Source: an uncultured Prevotellaceae bacterium
GTDB lineage: Bacteria > Bacteroidota > Bacteroidia > Bacteroidales > Bacteroidaceae
Assembly: GCA_900314715.1 (NCBI GenBank)
Contig: OMWI01000010.1
Span: 1 to 64,000 of the forward strand
Direction of reading: 5' to 3'
Length of the DNA stretch: 64,000 nt
The notes beneath the pieces were generated by a model. It made no database searches and was not told the DNA's origin. It worked only from the letters and a program-made list of their open reading frames with translations. How positions within the stretch are numbered: the first letter of the stretch is position 1; every line of letters begins with the position of its first letter. This document shows positions 33,452 to 45,216 of this stretch, in pieces. The translations under genes were made by a program, and so were the position numbers.

Positions 33452-34783
33452 ATGTACAAGTATTTCCCACATACAACGGAAGATACAAACCAGATGTTAG
33501 ACAAAATCGGCATAAAGTCATTAGATGACCTTTATGCCGATGTGCCTGAATGCATTCGCTTTCGGAAGGAATATAACTTACCCGAGGAATTAAGCGAAGT
33601 TGAAATCAGGCAAATGTTCAAGGATTTGGCGCAAGCATGTAATCCTTTGAAAGTCTTTGCTGGTGCTGGTGTTTACGACCATTATGCTCCTTCTGTTGTA
33701 AAGAATATTATTGAACGTTCAGAGTTCTTGACCAGTTACACTCCCTACCAAGCTGAAATCTCTCAAGGAACACTTCATTATATCTTTGAATACCAAAGTA
33801 TGATGGCTGAATTGACGGGTTTGGATATTTCCAACGCATCTATGTATGATGGTGCAACGGCAACTGCCGAAGCCGTCATGATGGCTTATCACGCTGGTAA
33901 GAAATGTACGAAAGTATTAGTGAGCGAAACCGTTGACCCCAAAACATTGCGTGTAGTGAATACCTATGCGAAATATCATGGGATAGACATTGAGATGATT
34001 GCCCAAAAGGAAGGTGTAACCGACAAGGAAGACATGAGCGAAAAACTTGCAAAAGGTGGTGTTGCTGGTGTCGTTGTACAAATTCCAAACTATTATGGAA
34101 TCGTTGAAGACTTCAGTGGCTTTGCCGAAGAGATTCACGATAAGAAAGCTTTGTTGATTGTCAATGGTGTTGCCGCTGATTATTCCATATTGAAAACACC
34201 TGGTGAATGGGGAGCCGACATTGCCGTAGGAGATGGTCAAAGTTTGGGAATCCCTATGAGTTTCGGTGGTCCTGGCATTGGTTATATGTGTTGTACGGAA
34301 AAACTCATTCGCAAAATGCCTGGTAGAATTGTCGGAATGACGAAAGACAATCGTGACCAACGTGCATTTGTGTTGACGCTTCAAGCTCGTGAACAACATA
34401 TTCGTAGGCAGAAAGCCACATCAAACATTTGTTCCAATCAAAGTTTGATGGCTCTTTACGTGACGATTTACATGGCTGTCATGGGTAAAGAAGGATTGAA
34501 GGATGCATCAGAACTATCGTATGCGGGTGCTCATTACCTTTGTGAGAGATTATTGGAAAACAAGCGTTTCTCCTTAACATTCCCTCAACCATTCTTCAAT
34601 GAATTTTGTGTAACATACGACGGGGATGTTTCCCAGTTGCAGAAGATATGTTTGGAGAAAGGATTCATGGCTGGTGTTCAAATAGACGAGCATACTTTGA
34701 TGTTTGCTGTTACAGAACAACGGACAAAAGAAGAAATCGACGAACTTGTTAATATCATTTCATCCATCACTTCAACCAAATAA
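33452..34783 (+). CDS. gcvPA: Glycine dehydrogenase (decarboxylating) subunit 1
   Basis: A 443-residue N-terminal half of the split P protein. It starts at the ATG at 33452 (MYKYFPHTTEDTNQML); a TTG two codons earlier is unlikely. Diagnostic blocks are AGAGVYDHYAPSVVKNI, TPYQAEISQGTLHYIFEYQSMM, NASMYDGATATAEA and ADIAVGDGQSLGIPMSFGGPG. It works as a heterotetramer with subunit 2, encoded 7 nt downstream, decarboxylating glycine with PLP bound in the partner subunit. Confidence 0.95.
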   Translation: MYKYFPHTTEDTNQMLDKIGIKSLDDLYADVPECIRFRKEYNLPEELSEVEIRQMFKDLAQACNPLKVFAGAGVYDHYAPSVVKNIIERSEFLTSYTPYQAEISQGTLHYIFEYQSMMAELTGLDISNASMYDGATATAEAVMMAYHAGKKCTKVLVSETVDPKTLRVVNTYAKYHGIDIEMIAQKEGVTDKEDMSEKLAKGGVAGVVVQIPNYYGIVEDFSGFAEEIHDKKALLIVNGVAADYSILKTPGEWGADIAVGDGQSLGIPMSFGGPGIGYMCCTEKLIRKMPGRIVGMTKDNRDQRAFVLTLQAREQHIRRQKATSNICSNQSLMALYVTIYMAVMGKEGLKDASELSYAGAHYLCERLLENKRFSLTFPQPFFNEFCVTYDGDVSQLQKICLEKGFMAGVQIDEHTLMFAVTEQRTKEEIDELVNIISSITSTK

Positions 34784-34790
34784 TGACATT

Positions 34791-36290
34791 ATGAATAACA
34801 GATTATATGGAAACCTGATTTTTGAGTTGTCAAAGTCTGGACGAAAGGGTTACTCTCTTCCTAAATATGATTACAAATATCATACGAGCGATTTGCCAGA
34901 GGAACTTCGTCGTGAGAAAGATGCAGAGTTACCCGAGTGTGATGAGTTGACCGTAGTAAGGCATTACACCAATCTAAGCCATAACAATTTCGGCGTTAAT
35001 GATGGCTTCTATCCATTGGGAAGTTGTACGATGAAATACAATCCCATCATCAATGAGGAAATTGCCAACATGGAAGCGTTTGCGAATGTTCACCCATTGC
35101 AACCCATAGAAACATGTAAGCCTTTGCTCAAGATTTATCATGATTTGCAAAAGTCTTTGGCTGAGTTAACGGGATTGAAAGAATTCACGTTGAATCCTTG
35201 TGCTGGTGCTCATGGAGAACTTACAGGATTGATGATTATATGTGATTATCATCGTCATCGTGGTGACGAACAACGGAAAAAGGTGTTGATTCCCGACTCG
35301 GCACATGGTACGAATCCTGCCTCTGCCGCCGTTTGTGGACTTGACGTGGTGGAGGTGAAAAGTCTTTCAGATGGTACCGTTGATGTAAACGACTTAAAAT
35401 CACTTATCGAACAATATGGTTCGGAAATCGCAGCCATGATGATGACCAACCCAAATACATTGGGTATCTTCGAGCGAAACATTCCCAAAATTGCCAAAAT
35501 GGTTCACGAATGTGGCGGTTTGATGTATTACGATGGTGCAAACCTAAATCCTATGCTTGGCGAATGTCGCCCTGGTGATATGGGATTTGACGTTATGCAC
35601 ATCAATCTGCACAAGACGTTCTCCACACCTCATGGAGGTGGAGGACCTGGAAGCGGACCTGTAGGTGTACGTGATGGATTGGAAATGTTCCTCCCTACCC
35701 CACGCGTGGTTTATCATGACTCAACAGATGATTATTCGGTTGAGACAGACAAGATGGAAACAGCAATGGGAAGTGTCGGAGCATTCTTCGGCAACTTCGG
35801 AGTCATGTTGAAAGCATACACCTACATCCTCTCTCTGGGAAAGAAAAACATCAAGATGGTTGGACCGTTAGCAACGCTCAATGCCAATTACATCAAGGAA
35901 TGTTTGAAAGACGTTTACGAACTTCCCATCGAAGGAGTATGTAAGCACGAGTTTGTTTTTGACGGATTGAAAGACAAGTCAACTGGTGTTACCACGATGG
36001 ATGTTGCTAAGCGATTGTTGGATTATGGTTATCATGCACCAACCATCTACTTCCCCCTACTCTTCCATGAGAGTTTGATGATTGAACCAACGGAGAGCGA
36101 GAGCAAGGAAACTATAGATGGCTTTATCGAAGTAATGAGAAAGATTGCCAAAGAAGCTATCGAGCAACCAGAATTGCTCAAAACGGCTCCTCATACAACG
36201 CCTATCGGTCGTGTGGATGATGTCTTGGCGGCAAAACACCCCATCGTTACATACAAGCAATTGCTGGAAGATAAGATGAATCAAGCGTAA
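34791..36290 (+). CDS. gcvPB: Glycine dehydrogenase (decarboxylating) subunit 2
   Basis: A 499-residue PLP-binding half of the P protein. The frame is open further upstream into gcvPA, but the ATG at 34791 (MNNRLYGNLIFELSKSGRKG) matches the family start and follows the gcvPA stop by 7 nt. Conserved blocks are YPLGSCTMKYNP, NPCAGAHGELTGL, PDSAHGTNPASAAVCG and the PLP lysine in HINLHKTFSTPHGGGGPGSG. Confidence 0.95.
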   Translation: MNNRLYGNLIFELSKSGRKGYSLPKYDYKYHTSDLPEELRREKDAELPECDELTVVRHYTNLSHNNFGVNDGFYPLGSCTMKYNPIINEEIANMEAFANVHPLQPIETCKPLLKIYHDLQKSLAELTGLKEFTLNPCAGAHGELTGLMIICDYHRHRGDEQRKKVLIPDSAHGTNPASAAVCGLDVVEVKSLSDGTVDVNDLKSLIEQYGSEIAAMMMTNPNTLGIFERNIPKIAKMVHECGGLMYYDGANLNPMLGECRPGDMGFDVMHINLHKTFSTPHGGGGPGSGPVGVRDGLEMFLPTPRVVYHDSTDDYSVETDKMETAMGSVGAFFGNFGVMLKAYTYILSLGKKNIKMVGPLATLNANYIKECLKDVYELPIEGVCKHEFVFDGLKDKSTGVTTMDVAKRLLDYGYHAPTIYFPLLFHESLMIEPTESESKETIDGFIEVMRKIAKEAIEQPELLKTAPHTTPIGRVDDVLAAKHPIVTYKQLLEDKMNQA

Positions 36291-36303
36291 AAACCACAAG
36301 CAG

Positions 36304-37602
36304 ATGACAACAACGACAGATTTAATCATCATAGGAAGCGGCCCTGGAGGTTACAGGGCTGCCGACTATGCTGCTAAAAACGGATTGAAAGTAATTGTAA
36401 TTGAAGAATCACATGCTGGAGGTACGTGCTTGAATTGTGGTTGTATTCCCACGAAAATCCTATGTCATGAAGCCGAACTTGCCGGATATGGTTTACCTGT
36501 GGATTTATCTAAGGTGATGCAACGCAAGCAGGAAGTCATCGAACAATTACGGAATGGCGTGGAAACGTTGCTTTCCCAACCTAACATCTCACTTGTTCGT
36601 GGGAAGGCTTCTTTCAAAGATGCAAATACCGTTGTGGTGAATCAAGAGGAATATCAAGCGAAAAACATCATCATAGCAACTGGTTCTCATGCCATTATGC
36701 CACCTTCCATCGAAGGTATTCACCAACCTCATGTGCTCACATCCACGGAATTACTCGACATTGATCATATTCCTCAAAAACTTTGTATTATTGGTGCAGG
36801 AGTGATAGGAATGGAATTCGCTTCCGTTTTCAATAGCTTTGGTAGTGAGGTTGTGGTGGTTGAATTCATGAAAGAATGTCTTCCCAATATGGATAGTGAC
36901 ATTGCCAAACGATTACGCAAGTGTTTGGAGAAACGTGGAATCAAGTTCTATCTGCAATCAGGAGTGAAGAAAATTGATGAAAAGCAAATCATTTTCGATT
37001 GCAAGGGAAAGGAAACGTTTGTGGAAGCAGATACCGTACTCGTTGCAACGGGAAGAGGCGCGAATGTAGATGGACTGAATCTTGATGCAATAGGCATAGA
37101 ATACAACCGAAAAGGAATCTCCGTTGATGAAAACATGCAGACAAATGTGCCAAACATTTATGCCATTGGCGATGTGAATGGAAGGCAAATGCTTGCTCAT
37201 GCTGCTACATTCCAAGGATTCCGCGCCATTAATCACATCATCGGGAAGACTGATGAAATTCGTTTTGACATCATGCCTGCCGCCGTGTTTACTTCTCCCG
37301 AAGCCGCTTGCGTGGGATTAACGGAGAGTTTTTGCAAGGAAAATGGCATTCCTTACACCTGCCACAAGGGTTATTATCGTGCCAACGGTAAGGCATTAGC
37401 CATCAATTCGCCAGAAGGAATGGTTAAGTTGCTCACGAATGAAAACGATGTTATCATCGGTTGTCACATCTATGGAGCTCATGCAGCAGACTTGATTCAA
37501 GAGATATCTGCATTGATGAATCTCGATACAACATTAAATAGATTGCATGATATGATTCATGCACACCCCACATTGGAAGAAATTTTGCAAGAAATCAACT
37601 AA
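36304..37602 (+). CDS. lpdA: Dihydrolipoamide dehydrogenase (L protein)
   Basis: A 432-residue FAD enzyme that reoxidises the H-protein dihydrolipoyl group with NAD+. It has the FAD motif GSGPGGYRAADYAAKNG (~11-27), the redox disulfide GGTCLNCGCIPTK (~39-51), the NAD motif GAGVIGMEFASVFNSFG, the second FAD motif YAIGDVNGRQMLAH and the catalytic His-Glu in HAHPTLEEIL at the C-terminus. Slightly shorter than typical (~450-470) but all functional motifs are present. It lies 13 nt after gcvPB in the same operon. Confidence 0.94.
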   Translation: MTTTTDLIIIGSGPGGYRAADYAAKNGLKVIVIEESHAGGTCLNCGCIPTKILCHEAELAGYGLPVDLSKVMQRKQEVIEQLRNGVETLLSQPNISLVRGKASFKDANTVVVNQEEYQAKNIIIATGSHAIMPPSIEGIHQPHVLTSTELLDIDHIPQKLCIIGAGVIGMEFASVFNSFGSEVVVVEFMKECLPNMDSDIAKRLRKCLEKRGIKFYLQSGVKKIDEKQIIFDCKGKETFVEADTVLVATGRGANVDGLNLDAIGIEYNRKGISVDENMQTNVPNIYAIGDVNGRQMLAHAATFQGFRAINHIIGKTDEIRFDIMPAAVFTSPEAACVGLTESFCKENGIPYTCHKGYYRANGKALAINSPEGMVKLLTNENDVIIGCHIYGAHAADLIQEISALMNLDTTLNRLHDMIHAHPTLEEILQEIN

Positions 37603-37613
37603 ACAAAATAAAG

Positions 37614-38801
37614 ATGGATTCGTTCTTTCGCACACATAAATACTTAATTGAACATACAAACGCACCTGTCCGAAGAATACTGATGGATGAAATCAATTGG
37701 AATGATTCCATGATTGGTATAAAAGGTACGAGAGGGGTTGGTAAAACAACTTTCCTGTTACAGTATGCCAAAGAGAACTTCAACGTTGAAGATCAGCAAT
37801 GTCTATATGTCAACATGAATAATTTCTATTTTCAAGGAAAGGGCATTGCTGAATTCGCGGGTGAATTTGTGGGACGCGGTGGTCGTGTGTTGTTGATAGA
37901 CCAAGTATTCAAACAACCCAACTGGAGCAAGGAATTGCGCAAATGCCACGATTTATATCCACAATTGAGAATCGTGTTTACGGGTTCGAGTGTGATGCGA
38001 TTGAAAGAGGAAAACCCTGAACTGAATGGAATCGTAAAGAGCTATAATCTTAGAGGATTCTCGTTCAGGGAATTCCTGAATCTACAAACGGGAAGCAATT
38101 TCCGAGCATACGACTTGGATGAAATATTGTCTCACCACGAGAAAATCATCAAGGAAATCCTGCCTTGTCTTAGTCCTCTGAAGTATTTCAAGGACTACTT
38201 GCATCATGGATTTTATCCGTTCTTCTTGGAGCAACGTAATTATATGGAGAATCTTCTCAAGACCATGAACATGATGGTTGAGGTGGATATTTTGCTCATC
38301 AGGCAGATTGAATTGAAGTATATTACGAAAATCAAGAAATTGTTCTATCAATTGGCGGTTGATGGACCTCAAGCTCCTAATGTCAGCCAATTGGCATTGG
38401 ACATAGAAACAAGTCGTGCAACGGTGATGAATTATATCAAGTACTTGGCAGATGCCCGACTTCTCAACATGATTTATCCCGTTGGAGAGGAGTTTCCGAA
38501 GAAACCAGCCAAGATTATGTTGCACAATTCCAATCTGATGTACTCCATCTACCCTATCCAAGCCAATTTGCAAGATGCAATGGAAACCTTCTTTGTCAAT
38601 TCGTTGTGGAAAGATCACATCGTGAATGATGGAGGAAAAGACCAATTCTATCTGGTTGACGGTACACAGAAGTTCAGAATACACGATGCAAAGAGTGAAC
38701 ATAAAATCAGGATGAGTACCGATACCATCTACGCACGCTACAATACGGAGGTGGGAAGAGACAATCAAATTCCCCTGTGGCTGTTCGGATTTTTGTATTG
38801 A
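37614..38801 (+). CDS. AAA_14/DUF4143 family ATP-binding protein with altered Walker B
   Basis: A 395-residue protein. Walker A is GTRGVGKTT (~residues 39-47) and Walker B VLLIDQVF (~93-100). The usual catalytic Glu after the Asp is Gln here. A sensor-like VFTGSSVMRL follows, then a winged-helix segment (LALDIETSRATVMNYIKYLADA) and a DUF4143-like C-terminal domain ending IPLWLFGFLY. The FEVG-type acidic motif seen in relatives reads FRIHD here. These proteins are common in Bacteroidetes and of uncertain function. It is 11 nt behind lpdA, so probably cotranscribed by position only. Confidence 0.78.
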   Translation: MDSFFRTHKYLIEHTNAPVRRILMDEINWNDSMIGIKGTRGVGKTTFLLQYAKENFNVEDQQCLYVNMNNFYFQGKGIAEFAGEFVGRGGRVLLIDQVFKQPNWSKELRKCHDLYPQLRIVFTGSSVMRLKEENPELNGIVKSYNLRGFSFREFLNLQTGSNFRAYDLDEILSHHEKIIKEILPCLSPLKYFKDYLHHGFYPFFLEQRNYMENLLKTMNMMVEVDILLIRQIELKYITKIKKLFYQLAVDGPQAPNVSQLALDIETSRATVMNYIKYLADARLLNMIYPVGEEFPKKPAKIMLHNSNLMYSIYPIQANLQDAMETFFVNSLWKDHIVNDGGKDQFYLVDGTQKFRIHDAKSEHKIRMSTDTIYARYNTEVGRDNQIPLWLFGFLY

Positions 38802-38802
38802 T

Positions 38803-38880
38803 ATACTTTACGACAGATAAACGATATGTTTGCGTCTCGTAAACGATATGTTTACCTTCGCTAAACACTATCTTTAGAAG
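38803..38880 (+). repeat. 22-nt dyad repeat array 6 (3 clear units), starting at a stop codon
   Basis: Register bases are at 38822, 38844 and 38866, 22 nt apart, with cores AAACGATATGTTT (twice) and AAACACTATCTTT. A decayed unit in the same register (ATACTTTACGACAGAT) begins right after the ATPase stop codon at 38799-38801. Confidence 0.8.
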
Positions 38881-38970
38881 AATAAGAAGATTTGAGCGAA
38901 AATTCGTTGATTATTATTCATTTTGGCAATTAATTATCTAAAAACATTTGCCACTTTTAATAAAAATCAG

Positions 38971-38978
38971 TAAATTTG
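38971..38978 (+). promoter_or_regulatory. -7 box for nifJ
   Basis: TAAATTTG matches TAnnTTTG, with a leader of about 62 nt to the ATG at 39047. Confidence 0.6.
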
Positions 38979-39046
38979 CGCTTGAATTTCTAAAACAAAC
39001 AATAAAAGACAAACATTATACAAAAACATCATTAAAGTTTAACAAA

Positions 39047-40708
<1,662 letters not shown>

Positions 40709-42649
40709 AACTGGCTGTTGAGCAAATGAAGAAGTTCATCGTGAAGTCTTACGGAAAGAAGGGTGAGGATGTTGTTAACATGAACTACGCTGCCGTTGAC
40801 AATGGTGACAAATACAAGGAATTCCCAATTGACCCAGCATGGGCTAATCTTCCCGATGATGAAGAGAAGGTTGACGACGCTCCCGCATTCGTTAAGGAAC
40901 TCGTTCGTCCTATCAACGCACAGGCAGGTGACTTGCTGAAAGTTTCTGACTTCGTGAAGTTCAATACTGTTGACGGTTCTTGGGACAATGGTACTGCTGC
41001 TTACGAGAAGCGTGGTGTTGAGGCATTTGTTCCTGTATGGAATCCAGAGAACTGTATCCAATGTAACAAGTGTGCATTTGTTTGTCCTCACGCTGCTATT
41101 CGTCCATTCGTTCTGACAGACGAAGAGTTGGCTGGTTTCGAGAACTTCGATACCATTACCATGAAAGTTCCAAAGCCAATGGCTGGTATGCACTTCCGCA
41201 TTGAGACATCTGTTCTCGACTGCTTAGGATGTGGCAACTGTGCTGACGTATGTCCAGGTAATCCTAAGTTGGGCAAGGCTCTTAAGATGGTTCCTTACAA
41301 TCCTGATGCTGAGGATATGAAGAAAGAGGCTGAGAATTGGGATAAGCTTGTGAAGGATGTTACTTCTAAGCAAGAACTCGTTGACATCAAGAGCAACGTG
41401 AAGAATTCTCAGTTCGCTCAACCATTGTTCGAGTTCTCTGGTGCTTGCTCTGGTTGTGGTGAGACTCCTTACGTGAAGTTGATTTCTCAACTCTTCGGTG
41501 ACCGTGAGATGATTGCTAACGCTACAGGTTGTTCTTCTATCTACTCTGCTTCTATTCCATCTACTCCTTATACTACAAATGCCAAGGGTCAAGGTCCTGC
41601 ATTCGACAACTCTTTGTTCGAGGACTTCTGCGAGTTTGGTATGGGTATGGTACTCGGTAACAAGAAGATGAAGGAGCGCGTAGTGATGTTGCTCCAACAA
41701 GCTTCTGAGAAAGCTCATGAGGAGTTCAAGGCTCTTGCTGCTGAGTGGATTGAGAAGAAGGAAGATGCTGAAGAGACAAAGCGTATTGCTGCTGAGTTGA
41801 AGCCATTGATTGCTGCTGGTGCAGAGGCTGGTTGCGAGTTCTGCAAGGAATTGCAAACACTCGACCACTATCTTATCAAGCGCTCACAATGGATTATCGG
41901 TGGTGACGGTGCTTCTTACGACATCGGTTACGGCGGTCTCGACCACGTGATTGCTTCTGGTGAGGATGTGAATCTGCTCGTTCTCGATACTGAGGTTTAC
42001 TCTAACACGGGTGGTCAGGCTTCTAAGGCTACTCCACTTGGTGCTATTGCTCAGTTCGCAGCTCAAGGTAAGCGTATCCGCAAGAAGGATCTCGGTATGA
42101 TTGCGACTTCTTATGGTTATGTATATGTTGCTCAGGTAGCTATGGGTGCTGACAATGCTCAATGCTTGAAGGCTATCCGTGAGGCTGAGGCTTATCCTGG
42201 ACCATCACTCGTGATTGCTTACGCTCCATGTATCAACCACGGTCTGAAGATTAAGGGTGGTATGGGTCGTTCACAGGCTGAGGAAGGCCGCGCCGTTGAG
42301 TGTGGTTACTGGCACCTGTGGCGTTACAACCCACAATTGGCTGAAGAAGGAAAGAACCCATTCTCTCTCGACTCTAAGGAGCCCGATTGGGATAAGTTCC
42401 GTGACTTCCTCCTCGGTGAGGTTCGTTATCTCTCTGTACAAAAGGCTTATCCTAACGAGGCAGAAGAACTCTTCGCTGAGGCTAAACGTATGGCACAGCT
42501 CCGCTATAAGAGCTACGTACGCAAGGCTAAGGAAGATTGGAGTGAATAATCGTGCAAACCGAAAGCAATGAAGTCTTACTTCAATTGCTGAGGTGCAGCC
42601 GATTATCGAGGACGAATGTCCTCAATAATCTCCCTATCCTATTTATATC

Positions 42650-42680
42650 AAAGGAGCATCCGTTTGGGTGCTCCTTTTGT
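42650..42680 (+). terminator. Terminator after nifJ
   Basis: AAAGGAGCA (42650-42658) pairs with TGCTCCTTTT (42669-42678). Confidence 0.8.
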
Positions 42681-42712
42681 ATTATGTATACTATTGGCAT
42701 CCGATTGCGTGA

Positions 42713-42862
42713 GCGTTACAGTTACAGTTGTTACAATTAAAAATTTGAGATGCAAACACCCTTCTTAAAACTTTATAACTAATTAATATATAGATAGTTA
42801 TATAATATATAAAGGGAAAGTGTATGCCTAAAAAACAACTGTAACAACTGTAACTGTAACGC
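42713..42862. repeat. Inverted repeat B: 22-nt perfect arms of GTTACA units
   Basis: The left arm 42713-42734 (GCGTTACAGTTACAG...) is the exact reverse complement of the right arm 42841-42862. The arms are built from a GTTACA-type 6-nt unit. The 106-nt loop is A+T-rich and contains TTATAACTAATTAATA, shared with inverted repeat C. Confidence 0.85.
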
Positions 42863-42941
42863 ATGATTGATTATTCTTTATCTAAAAAGCTGATAATCAA
42901 CAAAATACGATATGAATAAAAGCTATGCACTCATGATATCG

Positions 42942-43200
42942 AACCTCTACATGGGCACAAAATGTATCAAAATCCTGCTCTCAGGCTTCAAAATATAAGC
43001 ACAAACCAATTGTTCCGATACTTTCTTACTATATTCTTATATATGATTTTGACAAGCAATTAAACCAATTTGTACCAAAAACCATCTACGTGATTCAATA
43101 TACGTGGCAATAACTGATGAAAATAGTAAAATAGTCATTGCAAAATTACAAGTGACGGAAGGAAATTAGTCGTTTATTCTTTGTTGACCTATGACAGAAT
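42942..43200 (+). repeat. Duplicated non-coding element, copy 1
   Basis: Homologous to 45771-46020 but diverged. Shared blocks include CTCTCAGGCTTCAAAATA, CCATCTAC, ATAACTGATGAAAATAGTAA and CCTATGACAGA. No reading frame is conserved between copies. Together with inverted repeat B it forms a ~490-nt unit matching 45540-46025. The rest of 42550-43535 holds only the nifJ terminator and the promoter and leader of the next gene. Confidence 0.75.
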
Positions 43201-43373
43201 GGAAGGATGGTCCAGTTTACGAAAATACGTGCGCAGGAACACACACTACCCACAGCCAACCTTCAGCTTCAGATGGCCATCAAGGCATCAACCCGTAGAT
43301 ACCGATGGATAGAGACAAACATGCGGTATGTGTAAAAAAATCAAAAAAAATATGGCGCAACAGTAATTTTTAG

Positions 43374-43381
43374 TAATTTTG
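43374..43381 (+). promoter_or_regulatory. Upstream -7 box for the leucine-rich-repeat gene
   Basis: TAATTTTG matches TAnnTTTG and would give a leader of about 150 nt. A second box at 43521-43528 is the alternative. Confidence 0.45.
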
Positions 43382-43520
43382 TAGCGTCCAAGAAAAGACG
43401 ACGGTGAAACTTTACGCTGTTGTCTAAGAAAGGACTATGGCTATTGCCTTAGCAACATAGGGTCATTGGTCTGAGATTGGGGAGTACTATACTAACAAAC
43501 ACAAAATGTTCAGTTTTAAA

Positions 43521-43528
43521 TAAATTTG
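43521..43528 (+). promoter_or_regulatory. Proximal -7 box for the leucine-rich-repeat gene, near-leaderless
   Basis: TAAATTTG lies only 7 nt before the ATG at 43536. Confidence 0.45.
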
Positions 43529-43535
43529 CCAAATT

Positions 43536-45203
43536 ATGATGAAAAAAAGAAAAATCTGGAAAAGCATAGGAGCAATCATTCTGCTTCTTATGTTTCATGT
43601 CGATGTCATGGCAACAGACCACCACTTTGATGGCCTTGACATCACCATCAATGATGACGGTATTGCGGAAGTCAGCCTCAGTACCAGTGGAGCAATATCT
43701 AATAATATGAATTGGCCGAGCAACTTGCTTCTTCTAACATGGAATCAAGTGTCCTCAATCCAATTTAAAAGCGTAAACGGTGCGACTTATAGTAGTGATG
43801 ACTGGGATGCAATCGCACGAATTATTAACAAAGCCACTAATAACGAGACAAATACGTTGGCACTTGATTTCTCGGGAATCACTATTGCCGACAATCTCTT
43901 CTCTTTCCAGGGTGTAACCTATAAAAGTAAAATCACATCTGTGGTGATGCCCAATGGCTTGACAACACTTGCTGATGGAGCCTTCAACCTCTGTACCAGC
44001 CTCAACAATGTGGGATGGAGTCCAGCCTTGACAAGTATCGGAGAGAATGCCTTCAACAATACGGGCTTCACCTCTATCACTATCCCCGAGGGTGTGACGA
44101 GTATCGGCTATCAAGCTTTTGCATATTGTAAATCGCTGGGCAGTATCACTTTTCCAGCCACTCTTGAAACTGTCGGTCAGGATGTCATCATGCAAAGCCC
44201 TGTCGTCGCCTTATACTCACGTAACCCTACGCCACCCGAAGCACAAGGTGACTTCTGCACCTCTAAAGACCCTGCAGCATACGAAAATGCATACAACTGG
44301 AACTTCGGAAATAATGAGTTCGACTTTTACTCACACTGCATCCTCTATGTCGAGCCCACAACAGAAGTTTTTGAAGCATATAGCAATGCTCCATATTGGC
44401 AAAAGTTCTTCATTAAAGGTGTGGTGAAAATCTACCTGCGCCCTACAGACCTTCAACGTCCACAGGTGACGGGAGTGCAGCAACTTGAGGTGCCAAATCC
44501 CAACGTCAACGAATACAACTATATCTGTACCATCAACACCGTCTATGTCAGGAGCATGGTTCCCGACAAATGGTACACCATCATGCTGCCATTCGCTGTT
44601 TCTAATGAAAAGTTGAAAGAGGTTTTCGGCGAAGATACCCAAGTGTGGGGTTATTCTGGTGTCTATGACAACACGCTCTGTTTCGACCAACCTGTCACAG
44701 AGGTCGGAGAAGGGATGGAAGCCGATACACCTTACCTGATTAAACCAGGCGTGGGGAAAGGGGAATATGAATTCAACGGGCTGGATGTGGATTACACACC
44801 ATTTAATGCCAGTCCGAGTCTTGCCGTGGCTGGTGGTCAGAAAGGACCTGAGCAATACACCTCTACCTACCAAGGCACCTACACCAACCAGAAGATACCT
44901 ACTGACGCATACTACTTGAAAAACAACCTTTTCTATTATATGCCAGGCGAAAACACCACATTGGGGTGGAAAGCCTATGGTGGTATCGTCTATGTCAGTG
45001 ACGAGAGTAACGCAGCACAGGGTGCCAAAAGTCAGTTCTTTGACTTGGCCGTCGGACATTCAGGTGATGTCAGCGTCATCGAATCATATCAAATGGAAAC
45101 GAAGGCGTCTGACCAACCACTCTATAATTTGGCGGGTCAGCAGGTTAGTCAACCTATAAGAGGCATCTATGTGAGAAATGGAAAGAAAATCATCATCAAA
45201 TAA
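43536..45203 (+). CDS. BspA-like leucine-rich-repeat secreted protein with C-terminal sorting-type tail
   Basis: A 555-residue exported protein. The signal peptide ends near VDVMA. Residues ~125-235 carry about four BspA/LRR_5 repeats (LTTLADGAFNLCTSLNNV, LTSIGENAFNNTGFTSITIP, VTSIGYQAFAYCKSLGSITF). The middle is beta-rich, and the last ~25 residues (LYNLAGQQVSQPIRGIYV, then a GKK-type basic end) resemble the tails of two other secreted proteins here. Such proteins are usually surface adhesins or binding proteins; the ligand is unknown. The gene lies between the two copies of a duplicated non-coding element and is followed by a 59-codon ORF. Confidence 0.8.
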   Translation: MMKKRKIWKSIGAIILLLMFHVDVMATDHHFDGLDITINDDGIAEVSLSTSGAISNNMNWPSNLLLLTWNQVSSIQFKSVNGATYSSDDWDAIARIINKATNNETNTLALDFSGITIADNLFSFQGVTYKSKITSVVMPNGLTTLADGAFNLCTSLNNVGWSPALTSIGENAFNNTGFTSITIPEGVTSIGYQAFAYCKSLGSITFPATLETVGQDVIMQSPVVALYSRNPTPPEAQGDFCTSKDPAAYENAYNWNFGNNEFDFYSHCILYVEPTTEVFEAYSNAPYWQKFFIKGVVKIYLRPTDLQRPQVTGVQQLEVPNPNVNEYNYICTINTVYVRSMVPDKWYTIMLPFAVSNEKLKEVFGEDTQVWGYSGVYDNTLCFDQPVTEVGEGMEADTPYLIKPGVGKGEYEFNGLDVDYTPFNASPSLAVAGGQKGPEQYTSTYQGTYTNQKIPTDAYYLKNNLFYYMPGENTTLGWKAYGGIVYVSDESNAAQGAKSQFFDLAVGHSGDVSVIESYQMETKASDQPLYNLAGQQVSQPIRGIYVRNGKKIIIK

Positions 45204-45216
45204 CAAGGAGGATACA

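Noticed and set aside
34704-34790. Upstream extension of gcvPB into gcvPA
   Set aside because: The ATG at 34791 matches the family N-terminus and follows the gcvPA stop; the extension is out-of-frame gcvPA sequence.
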